Positions 50,277 through 59,704 are shown, numbered from the stretch's first letter. The stretch: DNA of 64,000 nucleotides from Pseudoflavonifractor sp. AF19-9AC (GCF_003478995.1 NZ_QUGI01000004.1:108507-172506), one strand, 5' to 3'. Notes: a model not told the origin generated them from the letters alone. Numbers and translations: made by a program.

Positions 50277-50410
50277 AACCACAGATTCCGGAAATGTCTC
50301 TCCTTTGGGAGAGGCGTTTCCCAGCTTTTGAACGGTGGGGCCATGTTCTAGGGAGAATGGCCGAACCATTTCGGATATGTCCCGGATTTATTGTAACGGA
50401 GAGTTGACGA

Positions 50411-53400
50411 ATGTCGAAGAAGATACCATTTTTACAGATGTTTTCCGCCCTGCGCCGCTGGACCGAGTTGGCCCAGGCGGTGGAGGGCTGGCTCATTGTG
50501 TCAGCCGCCATTGATAAGGCCACCCGAAGTGCCAAAATCGTGGTGGAAGGCGCAGATGGCGCAGGGAGCAACCTGATCCGCGAGGCAGAGGAGACCCTAT
50601 CCAGGGCCTACGGTCTCTCCTCCGTCAAAATTGCGCCCGCCCCGGCGGCCCCTGCTCAGCCCAAGCACGAGGCACCGGCGCAGACGGCACCCGTCAACGA
50701 GCCCGCACCCTCTGAATCAACCCAAGCGGCGCCTTCTTCTGCCCCTCAGACGCCTCAAGATGCCTTTGCCCGGGCGGAGGCCATCCGCCAGGCCGCTCTG
50801 AAGCGGGCCGCGGTCAGCCCCACGGTCCACAAAGGGGAGAAGAAGTCTGCCGGTAAGGCCATTTTCGGCAAGGCCATCTCCAGGGCTCCGGTTCCCATTG
50901 GGGAATTGGAGCTGGATATGGGCATGGTAGTGGTAGAGGGCGATGTGTTTGCCATTGATAACCGGGAGCTGAAAAAGCGCGGTGCCTGGGTGGTGGCTTT
51001 TGACGTCACCGACTACACCGGCTCCATCCGGGTCAATAAGTTCTTTCCCGGAGACGAGGGGAAGCCCATGGTGGACGGCATCAAGAAGGGAATGCACCTG
51101 AAGATTCAGGGGCGCTTGAATTTGGACCGCTTCTATAACGACATGGTGCTGGAGCCCGTGGCGGTAGCGGTGGCAGAAAAGAAGGTGAAGGAGGACACCG
51201 CTCCCGAAAAACGGGTGGAGCTCCACCTACACACCACCATGTCCTCCATGGATGCCCTCACTGCCGTGGGCCCCAAGCTGGGGCCGGACAAAAATGTGGT
51301 GAAGCGGGCGGAATCCTGGGGCCACCCGGCCATCGCCATCACCGACCACGGCGTGGCTCAGTCCTTCCCGGACGCATGGCATTCGGCCAAGAAGATCAAG
51401 CTGCTCTATGGCGTGGAGGCCTACTTTGTAAACGATGTGGACGACCGGGTGGTGGTTCACGGGGAAACCAACGCTGATTTTTCCGACGAAATTGTCTGCT
51501 TTGACATTGAGACCACGGGTCTCAATAAAAAGCATGAGGTTATCATTGAAATCGGAGCCGTTATCCTGAAAAATGGTGAGATCACCGACCGCTTCAATAC
51601 CTTTGCCGCCCCCGGACGGATTTTATCCCAGGAGATCATCATGCTCACCGGCATCACCGATGAGATGCTGGTGGGTGCGCCCTCCCAGAAGGAGGCCCTG
51701 CAAGCCTTTCTGGAATTTGCAGGAGACCGGCCTCTGGCCGCCCACAACGCCGAGTTTGACATGGGCTTCATTGCGGCAGGCTGCCGCAAATATGGCCTCC
51801 CATTCCATAACCCCTCGGTGGATAGCCTGATCCTGGCTCAGAACCTGCTGCCCGACCTTGGAAAATACAAGCTGGACATTGTGGCAGAGCACCTTCATTT
51901 GCCTGCCTTTAACCACCACCGGGCCAGCGACGACGCGGCTACAGTGGCCTATATGCTGCCCCCGTTCTTCAAGATGCTGGAGGAGGCAGGGCTGCACAGT
52001 CTGGGTGAGATCAACGGCTATATGCCCAGACTTCGGAAGAAAGGCAAGGCCCGCCGCCAGGCCAAGCACCTCATTGTGCTGGCCAAGAATCAGACGGGGC
52101 TCCGCAACCTCTACAAGCTCATTTCCCTGTCCCATCTGGAGCACTTCAAGCGGGTCCCCATCATGCCCAAGTCCCTCATTAACGAGAACCGTGAGGGCCT
52201 CATCATTGGCTCGGCCTGTGAGGCCGGGGAACTCTTCCAGGCGGTGGTAGCCGACAAAAACTGGGACGAGCTCAAGCGCATCGCCTCCTGGTACGACTAT
52301 TTGGAGATTCAGCCCATCTGCAACAATCAGTTCATGCTGCGCAAGGGCATGGTGAAGTGCGAGGAAGAGCTGCGGGACTTCAACCGCACCATCGTGAAAC
52401 TGGGCGAAGAGCTGGGCAAGCCGGTGTGCGCCACCGGCGACGTCCACTTCCTGGATCCGGAGGATGAAGTTTACCGCCACATTCTCCTGGCCAGCAAGGG
52501 CTTCGAGGACGCGGACGAGCCGCTGCCCATCTACTTCAAAACCACCGACGAAATGCTCAAGGAATTTGCCTATCTGGGAGAGGACAAGGCCAAAGAGGTC
52601 GTGGTGACCAACACCAACCTCATCGCCAACTGGTGCGACCCAATTGAGCCGCTGCCCCAGGGCCTGTTTGCTCCAAAGCTGGAGGACTCTGATGGAGAGC
52701 TGAAGCGTCTGGTATGGGGTAAGGCCCACGAGCTGTATGGCGAAAATCCCCCGCAGATTGTGGTGGACCGCATTGAGGCGGAGCTGGGCGACATCATCCG
52801 ATGTAAGTACGACGTCATTTACATGTCCGCTCAGAAGCTGGTACAGAACTCTCTGGAGCACGGCTATCTGGTGGGCTCCCGTGGTTCGGTGGGTTCCTCT
52901 CTGGTGGCTTTCATGTCGGGCATTACGGAGGTAAACTCTCTGCCCGCCCACTACCGCTGTCCCAAATGTAAGCATTCTGACTTTGAATTTGGCCCCGCCA
53001 ACGGCTACGGCTGCGGCGCGGACATGCCCGACGCGGTGTGTCCCGTGTGCGGCACCAAGTACGTCAAGGACGGCTTCAACATCCCCTTCGAAACCTTCCT
53101 GGGTTTCGGCGGCGATAAGGTCCCCGATATCGACCTGAACTTCTCCGGTGAGTACCAGGCCAATGCCCACCGCTACACCTTTGAACTCTTTGGTCAGACT
53201 CACGTGTTCCGTGCGGGCACCATCGGCACGGTGGCAGAGAAGACCGCCTTCGGCTATGTAAAGAAATACCTGGAGGAAAAGGGAAAGAGCGCCTCCAAGG
53301 CGGAGGAAAACCGCCTGGCCATCGGCTGCACCGGCGTCAAGCGGACCACCGGCCAGCACCCCGGCGGCATGGTGGTCATCCCCCAGGACAAGGAGATCTA

Positions 53401-54565
53401 CGACTTCTGTCCCGTCCAGCACCCGGCGGATGACCCCAACAGCGATATCATCACTACCCATTTCGAATATCACTCCATGGAAAGTAACCTCCTGAAGCTG
53501 GACATGCTGGGACACGATGATCCCACCATGATTCGTATGCTTGAGGATCTGACCGGCGTCAATGCCCGGGAGATCCCTCTGGACGACCCGGACACCATGT
53601 CTCTGTTCAGCTCCTCCAAGGCCCTTGGCTATGAGAATGACAAGATTCTCGGCCCCACCGGCGGCACCGCCATCCCGGAGTTCGGCACTTCCTTCGTCCG
53701 GGGCATGCTGGAGGAGACCCAGCCCAAGCAGTTTGATATTCTGATCCGTCTGTCCGGCTTCTCCCACGGCACCGACGTGTGGCTGGGCAATGCCCGGGAC
53801 CTGATTCTGAACCAGGGTGTCCCCGTCGGCGAGGCCATCGGCTGCCGCGACGACATCATGCTCTACCTCATCAAAATGGGTATGCCCCCCAAGCGCTCCT
53901 TCAAGATCATGGAGGCTGTGCGAAAGGGCAGGGGACTGCCCGAGGGAGCTGAGGACGAGATGAAGGCGGCAGGTGTACCTGACTGGTACATCGGCTCCTG
54001 TAAGAAGATCGCCTATCTGTTCCCCAAGGCCCACGCCGTGGCCTACGTGATGATGGCCTTCCGCATTGCCTGGTTCAAGGTTCACCGTCCCCTGGCCTTC
54101 TACGCCGCCTACTTCTCCATCCGGGCCAAGGCCTTTGACGAGGCCTATATGTGCCGTGGCATGGAGGTATGTCAGAAGAAAATGCGGGAGATCATTGCCA
54201 AGGACAAGGAGGCCTCTGCCGTGGAGCAGGACATGCTCACCACACTGGAGGTCTGCTATGAATTCTATCTCCGGGGCTTCACCTTCGACCGCATGGATCT
54301 CTATGAGTCCAAGGCGCTCCATTTCTCTGTGGATGAGGAGCATAACGCTCTGCGGCCGCCCTTTGTCTCCGTGGCGGGCCTGGGTGAAACGGCTGCCCTT
54401 TCTCTGGAGGAGGTCCGCAAGGGAAAATACTTTATATCCATTGAAGAAGTCTCCACCGCCTGTCCAAAGCTGTCCAAGACCCACATCGGGCTTTTAAAGG
54501 AGGCTGGCGCCTTTGGGGATATGCCGGAAACCAGCCAGCTGGATCTCTTTTCTCTGTTGGGATAA
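50411..54565 (+). CDS. polC: DNA polymerase III subunit alpha, PolC type
   Basis: A 1384-residue replicative polymerase of low-GC Gram-positives. After an N-terminal domain and a Pro/Ala/Gln-rich linker (about 75-125), an OB fold lies near 170-260. The split PHP domain begins with VELHLHTTMSSMDALT. An inserted DEDDh 3'-5' exonuclease starts at VCFDIETTGLNKKHEVIIEI (about 363). The catalytic palm and fingers include VGSRGSVGSSLVAFMSG, a four-cysteine zinc site (CPKCKHSD and CPVCGTKY), VPDIDLNFSGEYQ and GQHPGGMVVIP. It ends the eight-gene housekeeping run; 134 bp separate it from ispG, with a small hairpin but no evident terminator. Confidence 0.97.
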   Translation: MSKKIPFLQMFSALRRWTELAQAVEGWLIVSAAIDKATRSAKIVVEGADGAGSNLIREAEETLSRAYGLSSVKIAPAPAAPAQPKHEAPAQTAPVNEPAPSESTQAAPSSAPQTPQDAFARAEAIRQAALKRAAVSPTVHKGEKKSAGKAIFGKAISRAPVPIGELELDMGMVVVEGDVFAIDNRELKKRGAWVVAFDVTDYTGSIRVNKFFPGDEGKPMVDGIKKGMHLKIQGRLNLDRFYNDMVLEPVAVAVAEKKVKEDTAPEKRVELHLHTTMSSMDALTAVGPKLGPDKNVVKRAESWGHPAIAITDHGVAQSFPDAWHSAKKIKLLYGVEAYFVNDVDDRVVVHGETNADFSDEIVCFDIETTGLNKKHEVIIEIGAVILKNGEITDRFNTFAAPGRILSQEIIMLTGITDEMLVGAPSQKEALQAFLEFAGDRPLAAHNAEFDMGFIAAGCRKYGLPFHNPSVDSLILAQNLLPDLGKYKLDIVAEHLHLPAFNHHRASDDAATVAYMLPPFFKMLEEAGLHSLGEINGYMPRLRKKGKARRQAKHLIVLAKNQTGLRNLYKLISLSHLEHFKRVPIMPKSLINENREGLIIGSACEAGELFQAVVADKNWDELKRIASWYDYLEIQPICNNQFMLRKGMVKCEEELRDFNRTIVKLGEELGKPVCATGDVHFLDPEDEVYRHILLASKGFEDADEPLPIYFKTTDEMLKEFAYLGEDKAKEVVVTNTNLIANWCDPIEPLPQGLFAPKLEDSDGELKRLVWGKAHELYGENPPQIVVDRIEAELGDIIRCKYDVIYMSAQKLVQNSLEHGYLVGSRGSVGSSLVAFMSGITEVNSLPAHYRCPKCKHSDFEFGPANGYGCGADMPDAVCPVCGTKYVKDGFNIPFETFLGFGGDKVPDIDLNFSGEYQANAHRYTFELFGQTHVFRAGTIGTVAEKTAFGYVKKYLEEKGKSASKAEENRLAIGCTGVKRTTGQHPGGMVVIPQDKEIYDFCPVQHPADDPNSDIITTHFEYHSMESNLLKLDMLGHDDPTMIRMLEDLTGVNAREIPLDDPDTMSLFSSSKALGYENDKILGPTGGTAIPEFGTSFVRGMLEETQPKQFDILIRLSGFSHGTDVWLGNARDLILNQGVPVGEAIGCRDDIMLYLIKMGMPPKRSFKIMEAVRKGRGLPEGAEDEMKAAGVPDWYIGSCKKIAYLFPKAHAVAYVMMAFRIAWFKVHRPLAFYAAYFSIRAKAFDEAYMCRGMEVCQKKMREIIAKDKEASAVEQDMLTTLEVCYEFYLRGFTFDRMDLYESKALHFSVDEEHNALRPPFVSVAGLGETAALSLEEVRKGKYFISIEEVSTACPKLSKTHIGLLKEAGAFGDMPETSQLDLFSLLG

Positions 54566-54642
54566 TAGTGACGAAATTTGTGTAACTGCCGGAAACAAAC
54601 CGGACCTTTGATACGTCTATCTTAAGTGAAACTGAAAATCTC

Positions 54643-54671
54643 TTGACGAACCACCTGTATCATGTTAAAAA
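54643..54671 (+). promoter_or_regulatory. Promoter of LtaS-like gene
   Basis: TTGACG (54643-54648), a 17-bp spacer and TAAAAA (54666-54671). The leader is about 100 nt. Confidence 0.55.
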
Positions 54672-54775
54672 TGAGATTGCCGAAGGGACAAAGATACATG
54701 GAAACCGCGGTATTATCTTTTCCCACGGCAGGACATCGGCTGAACGAATGAGATCATATGGAGGTAATTCCAGAA

Positions 54776-56902
54776 ATGCGTTCTAATTCCTATAACGGGA
54801 AACGAGTCTATCATAGCCGCGCTTCCTCGTCTTACGTTCCCTCTGAGACACTTCAGACCTTGCTGCGTGTATTATTTTTCCCGGTTTTGTTTTTGTATCT
54901 GGAGCTGGTTCTCCATATCAGCATGAAAACCAATCTGGCCTACATTCCGGTATATCTGGTTTTCAGCATTGCAGCCGGTCTGTTCTTTTCCGCTTTGACC
55001 CTGCCCTTCCGCAGGAGAGTAAATGGCATTCTGACAAAGGTTCTGACTGCGCTGTTCTCTCTGGTCTATGTGGTGGAGATCATCGCCAAAAAGATTCTTC
55101 AGTCTTACTACCCCCTCAGCACCATCGGTACGGCAGCGGGGAACCGGCTGACAGACTATTCCGAAGTTATTGTGGAACAGGTGGTAAAGAGCATCCCCCT
55201 GATTATTATCCTCTTCCTGCCCACCATTCTACTGATTGTCTTTGGAAACCGTTTTCTTGGTTTTGAACGCTTTGATATTCGGTTTGCCGGTCTTGTCCTG
55301 GCTGGTGCAGTCATTTTCCATGTGGTCGGTTTGGGAGTCATCCACCTGCCCTGGAGCGGAGATCTGACCCCCAAGCAGCTCTATCAGGTGGACACCAACA
55401 TCGACGACCAGGTGGAGCAGCTGGGCCTTTGGACCATGCTGCGTCTGGACCTGAAGCATCAGATTATCAAGCCCAAGGCCAACTTGGACGATGATTTCAG
55501 CGGACTTGATGCCTTGGGCGGCGGCTCTTCCAGTTCTTCCGGCAGCTCTTCGGGAGACACTTCCACCGGCGGTAATGAGCCGGTGATCGATACCTCGCCC
55601 AACGTTATGGACGTGGATCTGGCCGCCATTGCAGAAAGCGCCAGCAACGATGACATTGCCTGGCTGGCCAACTACTTCAACAGCGTCACCCCCAGCAAGA
55701 AGAATGAATATACCGGCATGTTCGAGGGGTATAACGTCATCCAGCTGGTCATTGAGGGCTTCTCCGGCTACGCCATTGATCCCGAGCTCACCCCCACACT
55801 CTACAAGCTGGCCAACGAGGGCTTTGTGTTCAACAACTACTACACCGCCCTCCACTTCACCAGCACGTCCAACGGAGAGTGTCAGACGCTTCTGGGCCTC
55901 TATCCCAAGGACGGCATGCCCATCACCATGAAGCGCACCGGAGAACTGGGAACCAATTGCTATTTCTCTCTGGCCCAGCAGCTGGGGCGGGAAGGGTACC
56001 TGGTGAAGGGATACCACGGCAACTACGAGATGTACGGACGCCAGGCCTCCCACAGCAATCTGGGATACGACTGGAAACAGTTTGGAAGCGGCCTGATGGT
56101 GGATACAAAGGAAAATGGTGACATTGCCTGGCCTGCCCGGGACACGCAGGTCATTGAAAACAGCGTGGACGACTATATCAACAGCGATCAGCCCTTCCAC
56201 GTCTACTATCTGACCATCAGCGGCCACATGCCTTACTCGGATAACCGAGTGGTGTCCACCTACCGGGATACGGTCCGCGCCTTGCCCTATAGTGAAACGA
56301 CCCAGAACTATATCGCCACCGTGATGGAGGTGGACCGCGCCCTGGAGCTGCTTCTGCAGAAGCTGGAGGCGGCGGGTAAGCTGGACAAGACCCTCATTGT
56401 GGCTACCGGGGATCACATTCCTTACTTTAACGTAGATACTCTGGAGGAGTTGACCGGAAAAACCTTCGGCAGCTCCGAAGATATGGAAAACATCAAAGAG
56501 GATAACATTGACTTTGATGTTTATAAAAACACTCTGATTATGTGGTCGGCCAGCATGGAGGAACCGGTACAGGTCGACAAGGTCTGCTGCCAGGTCGATA
56601 TTCTGCCTACTGTGTCCAATCTCCTTGGGCTGGAATATGATTCCAGAATGCTGGCAGGTACGGATATTCTGTCGGACAGCGAGGGGCTTGTTGTATTCAG
56701 CTCCAATTGCTGGAAGTCGGACAAGGGATTCTATAATCGGTTTACCCAAGAATTCACACCTGCCGCCGGTGTCACTATGACGGCGGAAGAGCAGGAGAGC
56801 TACGTCTCTGCCATGAAGCAGCTGGTCAACTATAAGCGCAGCTGCACGGCACGGATTGTAGAAAACGACTTTTATGATTATGTGTTCGGTTCGAATGGAT
56901 AA
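54776..56902 (+). CDS. LTA-synthase-like membrane sulfatase-fold protein
   Basis: A 708-residue protein. Five N-terminal membrane segments (about 28-205) are followed by a linker containing GGGSSSSSGSSSGD (about 246-259) and an outward alkaline-phosphatase-superfamily domain (about 315-640). The probable nucleophile threonine is in HFTSTSNGECQTLLGLYP. Metal residues include the Glu of VIEGFSGYA, the VATGDHIPYF pair and GYHGNYEMYGR. Such enzymes move glycerol-phosphate or phosphoethanolamine to surface polymers; the exact donor is unclear. I use ATG 54776, after GGAGG, since ATG 54758 overlaps that site. Confidence 0.87.
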   Translation: MRSNSYNGKRVYHSRASSSYVPSETLQTLLRVLFFPVLFLYLELVLHISMKTNLAYIPVYLVFSIAAGLFFSALTLPFRRRVNGILTKVLTALFSLVYVVEIIAKKILQSYYPLSTIGTAAGNRLTDYSEVIVEQVVKSIPLIIILFLPTILLIVFGNRFLGFERFDIRFAGLVLAGAVIFHVVGLGVIHLPWSGDLTPKQLYQVDTNIDDQVEQLGLWTMLRLDLKHQIIKPKANLDDDFSGLDALGGGSSSSSGSSSGDTSTGGNEPVIDTSPNVMDVDLAAIAESASNDDIAWLANYFNSVTPSKKNEYTGMFEGYNVIQLVIEGFSGYAIDPELTPTLYKLANEGFVFNNYYTALHFTSTSNGECQTLLGLYPKDGMPITMKRTGELGTNCYFSLAQQLGREGYLVKGYHGNYEMYGRQASHSNLGYDWKQFGSGLMVDTKENGDIAWPARDTQVIENSVDDYINSDQPFHVYYLTISGHMPYSDNRVVSTYRDTVRALPYSETTQNYIATVMEVDRALELLLQKLEAAGKLDKTLIVATGDHIPYFNVDTLEELTGKTFGSSEDMENIKEDNIDFDVYKNTLIMWSASMEEPVQVDKVCCQVDILPTVSNLLGLEYDSRMLAGTDILSDSEGLVVFSSNCWKSDKGFYNRFTQEFTPAAGVTMTAEEQESYVSAMKQLVNYKRSCTARIVENDFYDYVFGSNG

Positions 56903-56907
56903 TTGAG

Positions 56908-56945
56908 CGAGGAGGCCGCCGGAATGGGCGGCCTCCTCGTCTTTT
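56908..56945 (+). terminator. Terminator after LtaS-like gene
   Basis: A 13-bp perfect stem (CGAGGAGGCCGCC / GGCGGCCTCCTCG) followed by TCTTTT. Confidence 0.9.
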
Positions 56946-56968
56946 CCGCTGGCATTGACAGGATGCAG

Positions 56969-56997
56969 TTGCGTTTTTCCAAAATATCCCCTATAAT
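56969..56997 (+). promoter_or_regulatory. Sigma-A promoter of Bax-inhibitor gene
   Basis: TTGCGT (56969-56974), a 17-bp spacer and TATAAT (56992-56997). The open frame upstream of 57104 runs through this promoter and the preceding terminator, so the start is not earlier. Confidence 0.75.
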
Positions 56998-57103
56998 GTG
57001 GCTGAGCATGAGAATTGCCCTTTGGGGCAAACTGATTCTGATTTCTTATGCCCGGTGCCATTTTTCAGGCACAAGATGCTCAACAGCGAAAGGAGTGCTT
57101 GCT

Positions 57104-57823
57104 ATGAGCTTTGATCCCTATGAGTTTGACCGCAGCATGATGCAGGAAGGCCAGTTGGAAACCATAGGTCAGTACACCGCCAAAACCTTCCTCTGGATGG
57201 TACTGGGGCTGATGATTACCTTTGGAATTGCCGTTGCGGGTTGGATGACCAATTTCACCTACTATACGTTGATTTATTTTCCTGCCGTGCAGCTCGTTGT
57301 ACTGGTGGCGACGCTGATTCTCTCCTACACCATGGCTGCCCGGATTGAGCGTATGTCGGTGGGCAGCGCCAAGGCCATTTTTGTGGCGTTTTCCATCCTG
57401 TTTGGCTTTACAATTTCCATTTACTTCTATCTCTACCGTCTGGAGAGCATTGTACTGGTCTTCCTGGCCACGGCCGTCTATTTTGCTGTTCTGGCTGCCT
57501 ATGGCTATCTGACACAGCGGGACCTCAGCCGGATCGGCGGGATTTTATTCTCCGGCCTTATTTTCCTCATTGTTTTTGCAGTCATTTCCGTGTTTATTCC
57601 CGCCTTTACTGCACTGGACCGGATGGTATGTCTCCTGGGTATTGCCGTATTTCTGGGCTACACGGCCTATAATACGCAGAAAATCAAGGCCTACTATCAG
57701 TACTATGCTGGTTATCCGGATATGCTGGAAAAGGCTTCGATCTTTTCGGCACTCCAGCTGTATCTGGACTTTTTAAACCTGTTTTTGTATCTCCTGCGGT
57801 TTCTGGGAAATCGGAAAAATTAA
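57104..57823 (+). CDS. Bax inhibitor-1/YccA family membrane protein
   Basis: A 239-residue protein with a short cytoplasmic N-terminus and seven membrane helices, as in the BI-1/TMBIM family, whose bacterial members form pH-sensitive calcium leaks or interact with FtsH. The conserved segments are TAKTFLWMVLGLMITFGIAV (TM1) and the C-terminal SIFSALQLYLDFLNLFLYLL, where one acidic residue is kept. The start ATG 57104 follows AAGGAG. It is monocistronic. Confidence 0.88.
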   Translation: MSFDPYEFDRSMMQEGQLETIGQYTAKTFLWMVLGLMITFGIAVAGWMTNFTYYTLIYFPAVQLVVLVATLILSYTMAARIERMSVGSAKAIFVAFSILFGFTISIYFYLYRLESIVLVFLATAVYFAVLAAYGYLTQRDLSRIGGILFSGLIFLIVFAVISVFIPAFTALDRMVCLLGIAVFLGYTAYNTQKIKAYYQYYAGYPDMLEKASIFSALQLYLDFLNLFLYLLRFLGNRKN

Positions 57824-57848
57824 GCGCTGCAAAAGCGCTGAAACAACA

Positions 57849-57885
57849 GCACACCGCTGGATGGACATGTGCCATCCAGCGGTGT
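57849..57885. terminator. Hairpin after Bax-inhibitor gene
   Basis: A 15-bp perfect stem (57849-57863 with 57871-57885) and 7-nt loop, with no T-run after it. It is probably the 3' end signal of the preceding gene. Confidence 0.6.
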
Positions 57886-57966
57886 GTCAGTCTTCAGAGA
57901 ATATTCCGTTTCAGAGCGGGAAATGCAGTTTAACAGAAACAACTGTAAAAAATTGAATTGCATCTC

Positions 57967-57995
57967 TTGCCAAAAAGTCTGATTTCATGTATAAT
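57967..57995 (+). promoter_or_regulatory. Sigma-A promoter of tRNA-Leu
   Basis: TTGCCA (57967-57972), a 17-bp spacer and TATAAT (57990-57995), 13 bp before the tRNA. Confidence 0.85.
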
Positions 57996-58008
57996 AACTC
58001 CTGCACGT

Positions 58009-58095
58009 GCCGGTGTGATGGAATTGGGAGACGTAGTGGACTCAAAATCCACCGCTGGCGACAGCGTACCGGTTCGAGTCCGGTCACCGGCACCA
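58009..58095 (+). tRNA. tRNA-Leu (anticodon CAA)
   Basis: An 87-nt class II tRNA. The acceptor stem is GCCGGTG / CACCGGC, the anticodon stem GTGGA / TCCAC has loop CTCAAAA and so anticodon CAA, the long variable arm includes GCTGGCGACAGC, and the T arm is CCGGTTCGAGTCCGG. The CCA end is encoded (58093-58095). It reads UUG codons. Its own promoter and terminator flank it. Confidence 0.96.
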
Positions 58096-58096
58096 C

Positions 58097-58136
58097 GTCG
58101 CCGCGGACGACATATCGTTCGCGGCGACTTTTTTTA
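58097..58136 (+). terminator. Terminator of tRNA-Leu
   Basis: A 14-bp stem (GTCGCCGCGGACGA / TCGTTCGCGGCGAC, one mismatch) followed by seven T. Confidence 0.93.
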
Positions 58137-58171
58137 AAGTCACCTCTCACTCATTTTGTCGCGGCTCCTCT

Positions 58172-58210
58172 CCAAATCGAACCCGCTACGTTGGGCTTCG
58201 ATTTGGTTTT
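58172..58210 (+). repeat. Second hairpin downstream of tRNA-Leu
   Basis: CCAAATCGAACCC / GGG-C-TTCGATTTGG arms around GCTACGTT, followed by TTTT. It is a terminator-like stem with no gene before it. Confidence 0.6.
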
Positions 58211-58257
58211 GGGTGTAAGCCTAGAGCCATGGCATCTATCCTGTTGCGATATTCCAC

Positions 58258-58296
58258 GTCGGAGCAAGCGATACAAAGCTTGCTCCGACATTTTTA
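58258..58296 (+). terminator. Third hairpin downstream of tRNA-Leu
   Basis: A 12-bp perfect stem (GTCGGAGCAAGC / GCTTGCTCCGAC) and 8-nt loop followed by ATTTTTAT. No protein gene precedes it; the 120 nt between the tRNA terminator and this stem may be a small RNA or repeat remnant. Confidence 0.65.
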
Positions 58297-58335
58297 TATT
58301 GGAATGCCATCTTTCTTTTTTACAATCAAATGATC

Positions 58336-58370
58336 TAAAAAAACAGGACAGTGTCTGTACGGCACTGTCC
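58336..58370 (-). terminator. Terminator of selD
   Basis: On the reverse strand, GGACAGTG / CACTGTCC with a 9-nt loop followed by TGTTTTTTT, about 33 nt past the selD stop. Confidence 0.85.
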
Positions 58371-58402
58371 CATTTCTTTGTTTGCGTTATATTTTCTGAG
58401 GC

Positions 58403-59449
58403 TCACGAATCGGATTCCAGGTAAATCGGATAATCTTGTTTTTCTGTTGCGTACCCGATGATCGCAGCACTGGGAATCCGGTCCTGAAGTTCCTTCAGGA
58501 GCTCTTGTGCGGAGTTTTGGGGGAGGGCAATCAAGAGCCCGCCACTGGTCTGGGGATCATAGAAAATATCCTGCAGTGCCCTGCTCAACGTTTCCGCCGC
58601 ATAGACACCAGCCTGGGCAAACTCCCGGTTACGGTAGGCACCCGCCGGAATAAAGCCCATCTCAGCCAGCTCATAGGCTTCTTTATGATAAGGGACCTTG
58701 TCTGCACAAAGGTGGATGGAACATCCGCTGCCTTGGGCCATCTCAAAGCTGTGACCAAGAAGGGAGAAGCCGGTGACATCGGTGCAGCTATGGACCGGGT
58801 ATTTGACCATGATGTCCCGCGCGGTTTTGTTCAGTGTGGCCATCTGCTGATAGATTCGATCCATCACAGGTGCTTCCACCATATCTGCCTTTGCGGCGGT
58901 GGTGAGGATTCCGACGCCCAGAGGCTTGGTCAGAATCAAGACATCTCCCGGGCGGGCTGCGCTGTTGGTCAGCACCTTTTGGGGATCAATGAACCCTGAA
59001 ACAGCAAGGCCGTAAATGGGCTCGGCTCCGTGAATGGTATGGCCTCCCGCAATGACTGCGCCTGCCTCGAACACCTTGGAATAACCTCCACGCAGAATTT
59101 CCTGTATGGTGGTGGTGTCCATTGTTTCTGTTACACACATAATGTTCAGGGCCAACCTGGGTTCTCCGCCCATGGCGTAGACGTCACTCAAAGCGTTTGC
59201 CGCTGCGATCTGGCCATACAGAAAAGGATCATCTACAATGGGAGGAAAAAAGTCTGTGGTTTGAATCAATGCCGTCTCCTCATTGACCACATAGACACAG
59301 GCGTCGTCGCTTTTGTCATAGCCCACCACCAGCCTTGGGTCCTTGTGGGTCTGAAAGCCCTCCAGCAGGCAGGACAAGGTTCCTGCCCCTACCTTTGCGC
59401 CGCATCCCGCGCAGGAGGCCAGCTTGGTTAATTTTACTTCTGTCTCCAT
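58403..59449 (-). CDS. selD: Selenide, water dikinase
   Basis: A 348-residue enzyme that makes selenophosphate from selenide and ATP, the selenium donor for selenocysteine and selenouridine. The catalytic loop is SCAGCGAKVGAGTL with Cys16 and Lys19 at the expected positions; here the active residue is Cys, not Sec. Further motifs are TTDFFPPIVDDPFLYGQIAA, GGHTIHGAEPIYGLAVSG and DVTGFSLLGHSFEMAQGS. It is last in a reverse-strand run yedE-tusA-DUF3343-selD. No selA, selB or selC is in the window. Confidence 0.96.
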   Translation of the reverse strand: METEVKLTKLASCAGCGAKVGAGTLSCLLEGFQTHKDPRLVVGYDKSDDACVYVVNEETALIQTTDFFPPIVDDPFLYGQIAAANALSDVYAMGGEPRLALNIMCVTETMDTTTIQEILRGGYSKVFEAGAVIAGGHTIHGAEPIYGLAVSGFIDPQKVLTNSAARPGDVLILTKPLGVGILTTAAKADMVEAPVMDRIYQQMATLNKTARDIMVKYPVHSCTDVTGFSLLGHSFEMAQGSGCSIHLCADKVPYHKEAYELAEMGFIPAGAYRNREFAQAGVYAAETLSRALQDIFYDPQTSGGLLIALPQNSAQELLKELQDRIPSAAIIGYATEKQDYPIYLESDS

Positions 59450-59458
59450 AGTCGCTCC

Positions 59459-59704
59459 TTATCCGTTCTCCGCCCGGTACAGGCTCTGGTAACCTTGGCT
59501 GGTCACAGAAACCACCTGCTCCACCTCTTCGGGGTACTGAGGAGCAGGGCAGGGGAGAGTGCTCTCATAGCGGACACAGCTTCCGCAGCTGCTGCTCAGG
59601 TCCCGGGGAACGGGCATAATTTCGGCCGGAATTCCCTTCTCCTGGCAGAGCTTTCGAAAGCGGATTGCACCAAAGTGGGAATAAAAGGTTGCAATGTAAG
59701 TCAT
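59459..59704 (-). CDS. DUF3343 protein (putative Se/S carrier)
   Basis: An 81-residue protein of the DUF3343 type: TYIATFYSHFGAIRFRKLCQ, an RDLSSSCGSCVRYE segment with the two conserved cysteines (near residues 40 and 43), and a further CPAP motif. Such small proteins are described as possible selenium or sulfur carriers and co-occur with selD and yedF. It starts directly after the TusA-like gene and lies 9 nt before selD, clearly in one operon. Confidence 0.85.
   Translation of the reverse strand: MTYIATFYSHFGAIRFRKLCQEKGIPAEIMPVPRDLSSSCGSCVRYESTLPCPAPQYPEEVEQVVSVTSQGYQSLYRAENG

Noticed and set aside
51623..54484. A 953-codon open frame on the reverse strand
   Set aside because: It is the antisense shadow of polC in GC-rich sequence: no ribosome site, no recognisable domain, and the + strand protein is complete and conserved.
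56903..57103. A longer N-terminus for the Bax-inhibitor protein
   Set aside because: The extension is encoded by the terminator at 56908 and the promoter at 56969; ATG 57104 has the ribosome site and gives the normal family length.
58403..59449. Possible selenocysteine-containing SelD
   Set aside because: The catalytic position is an ordinary Cys codon and the frame has no internal TGA.
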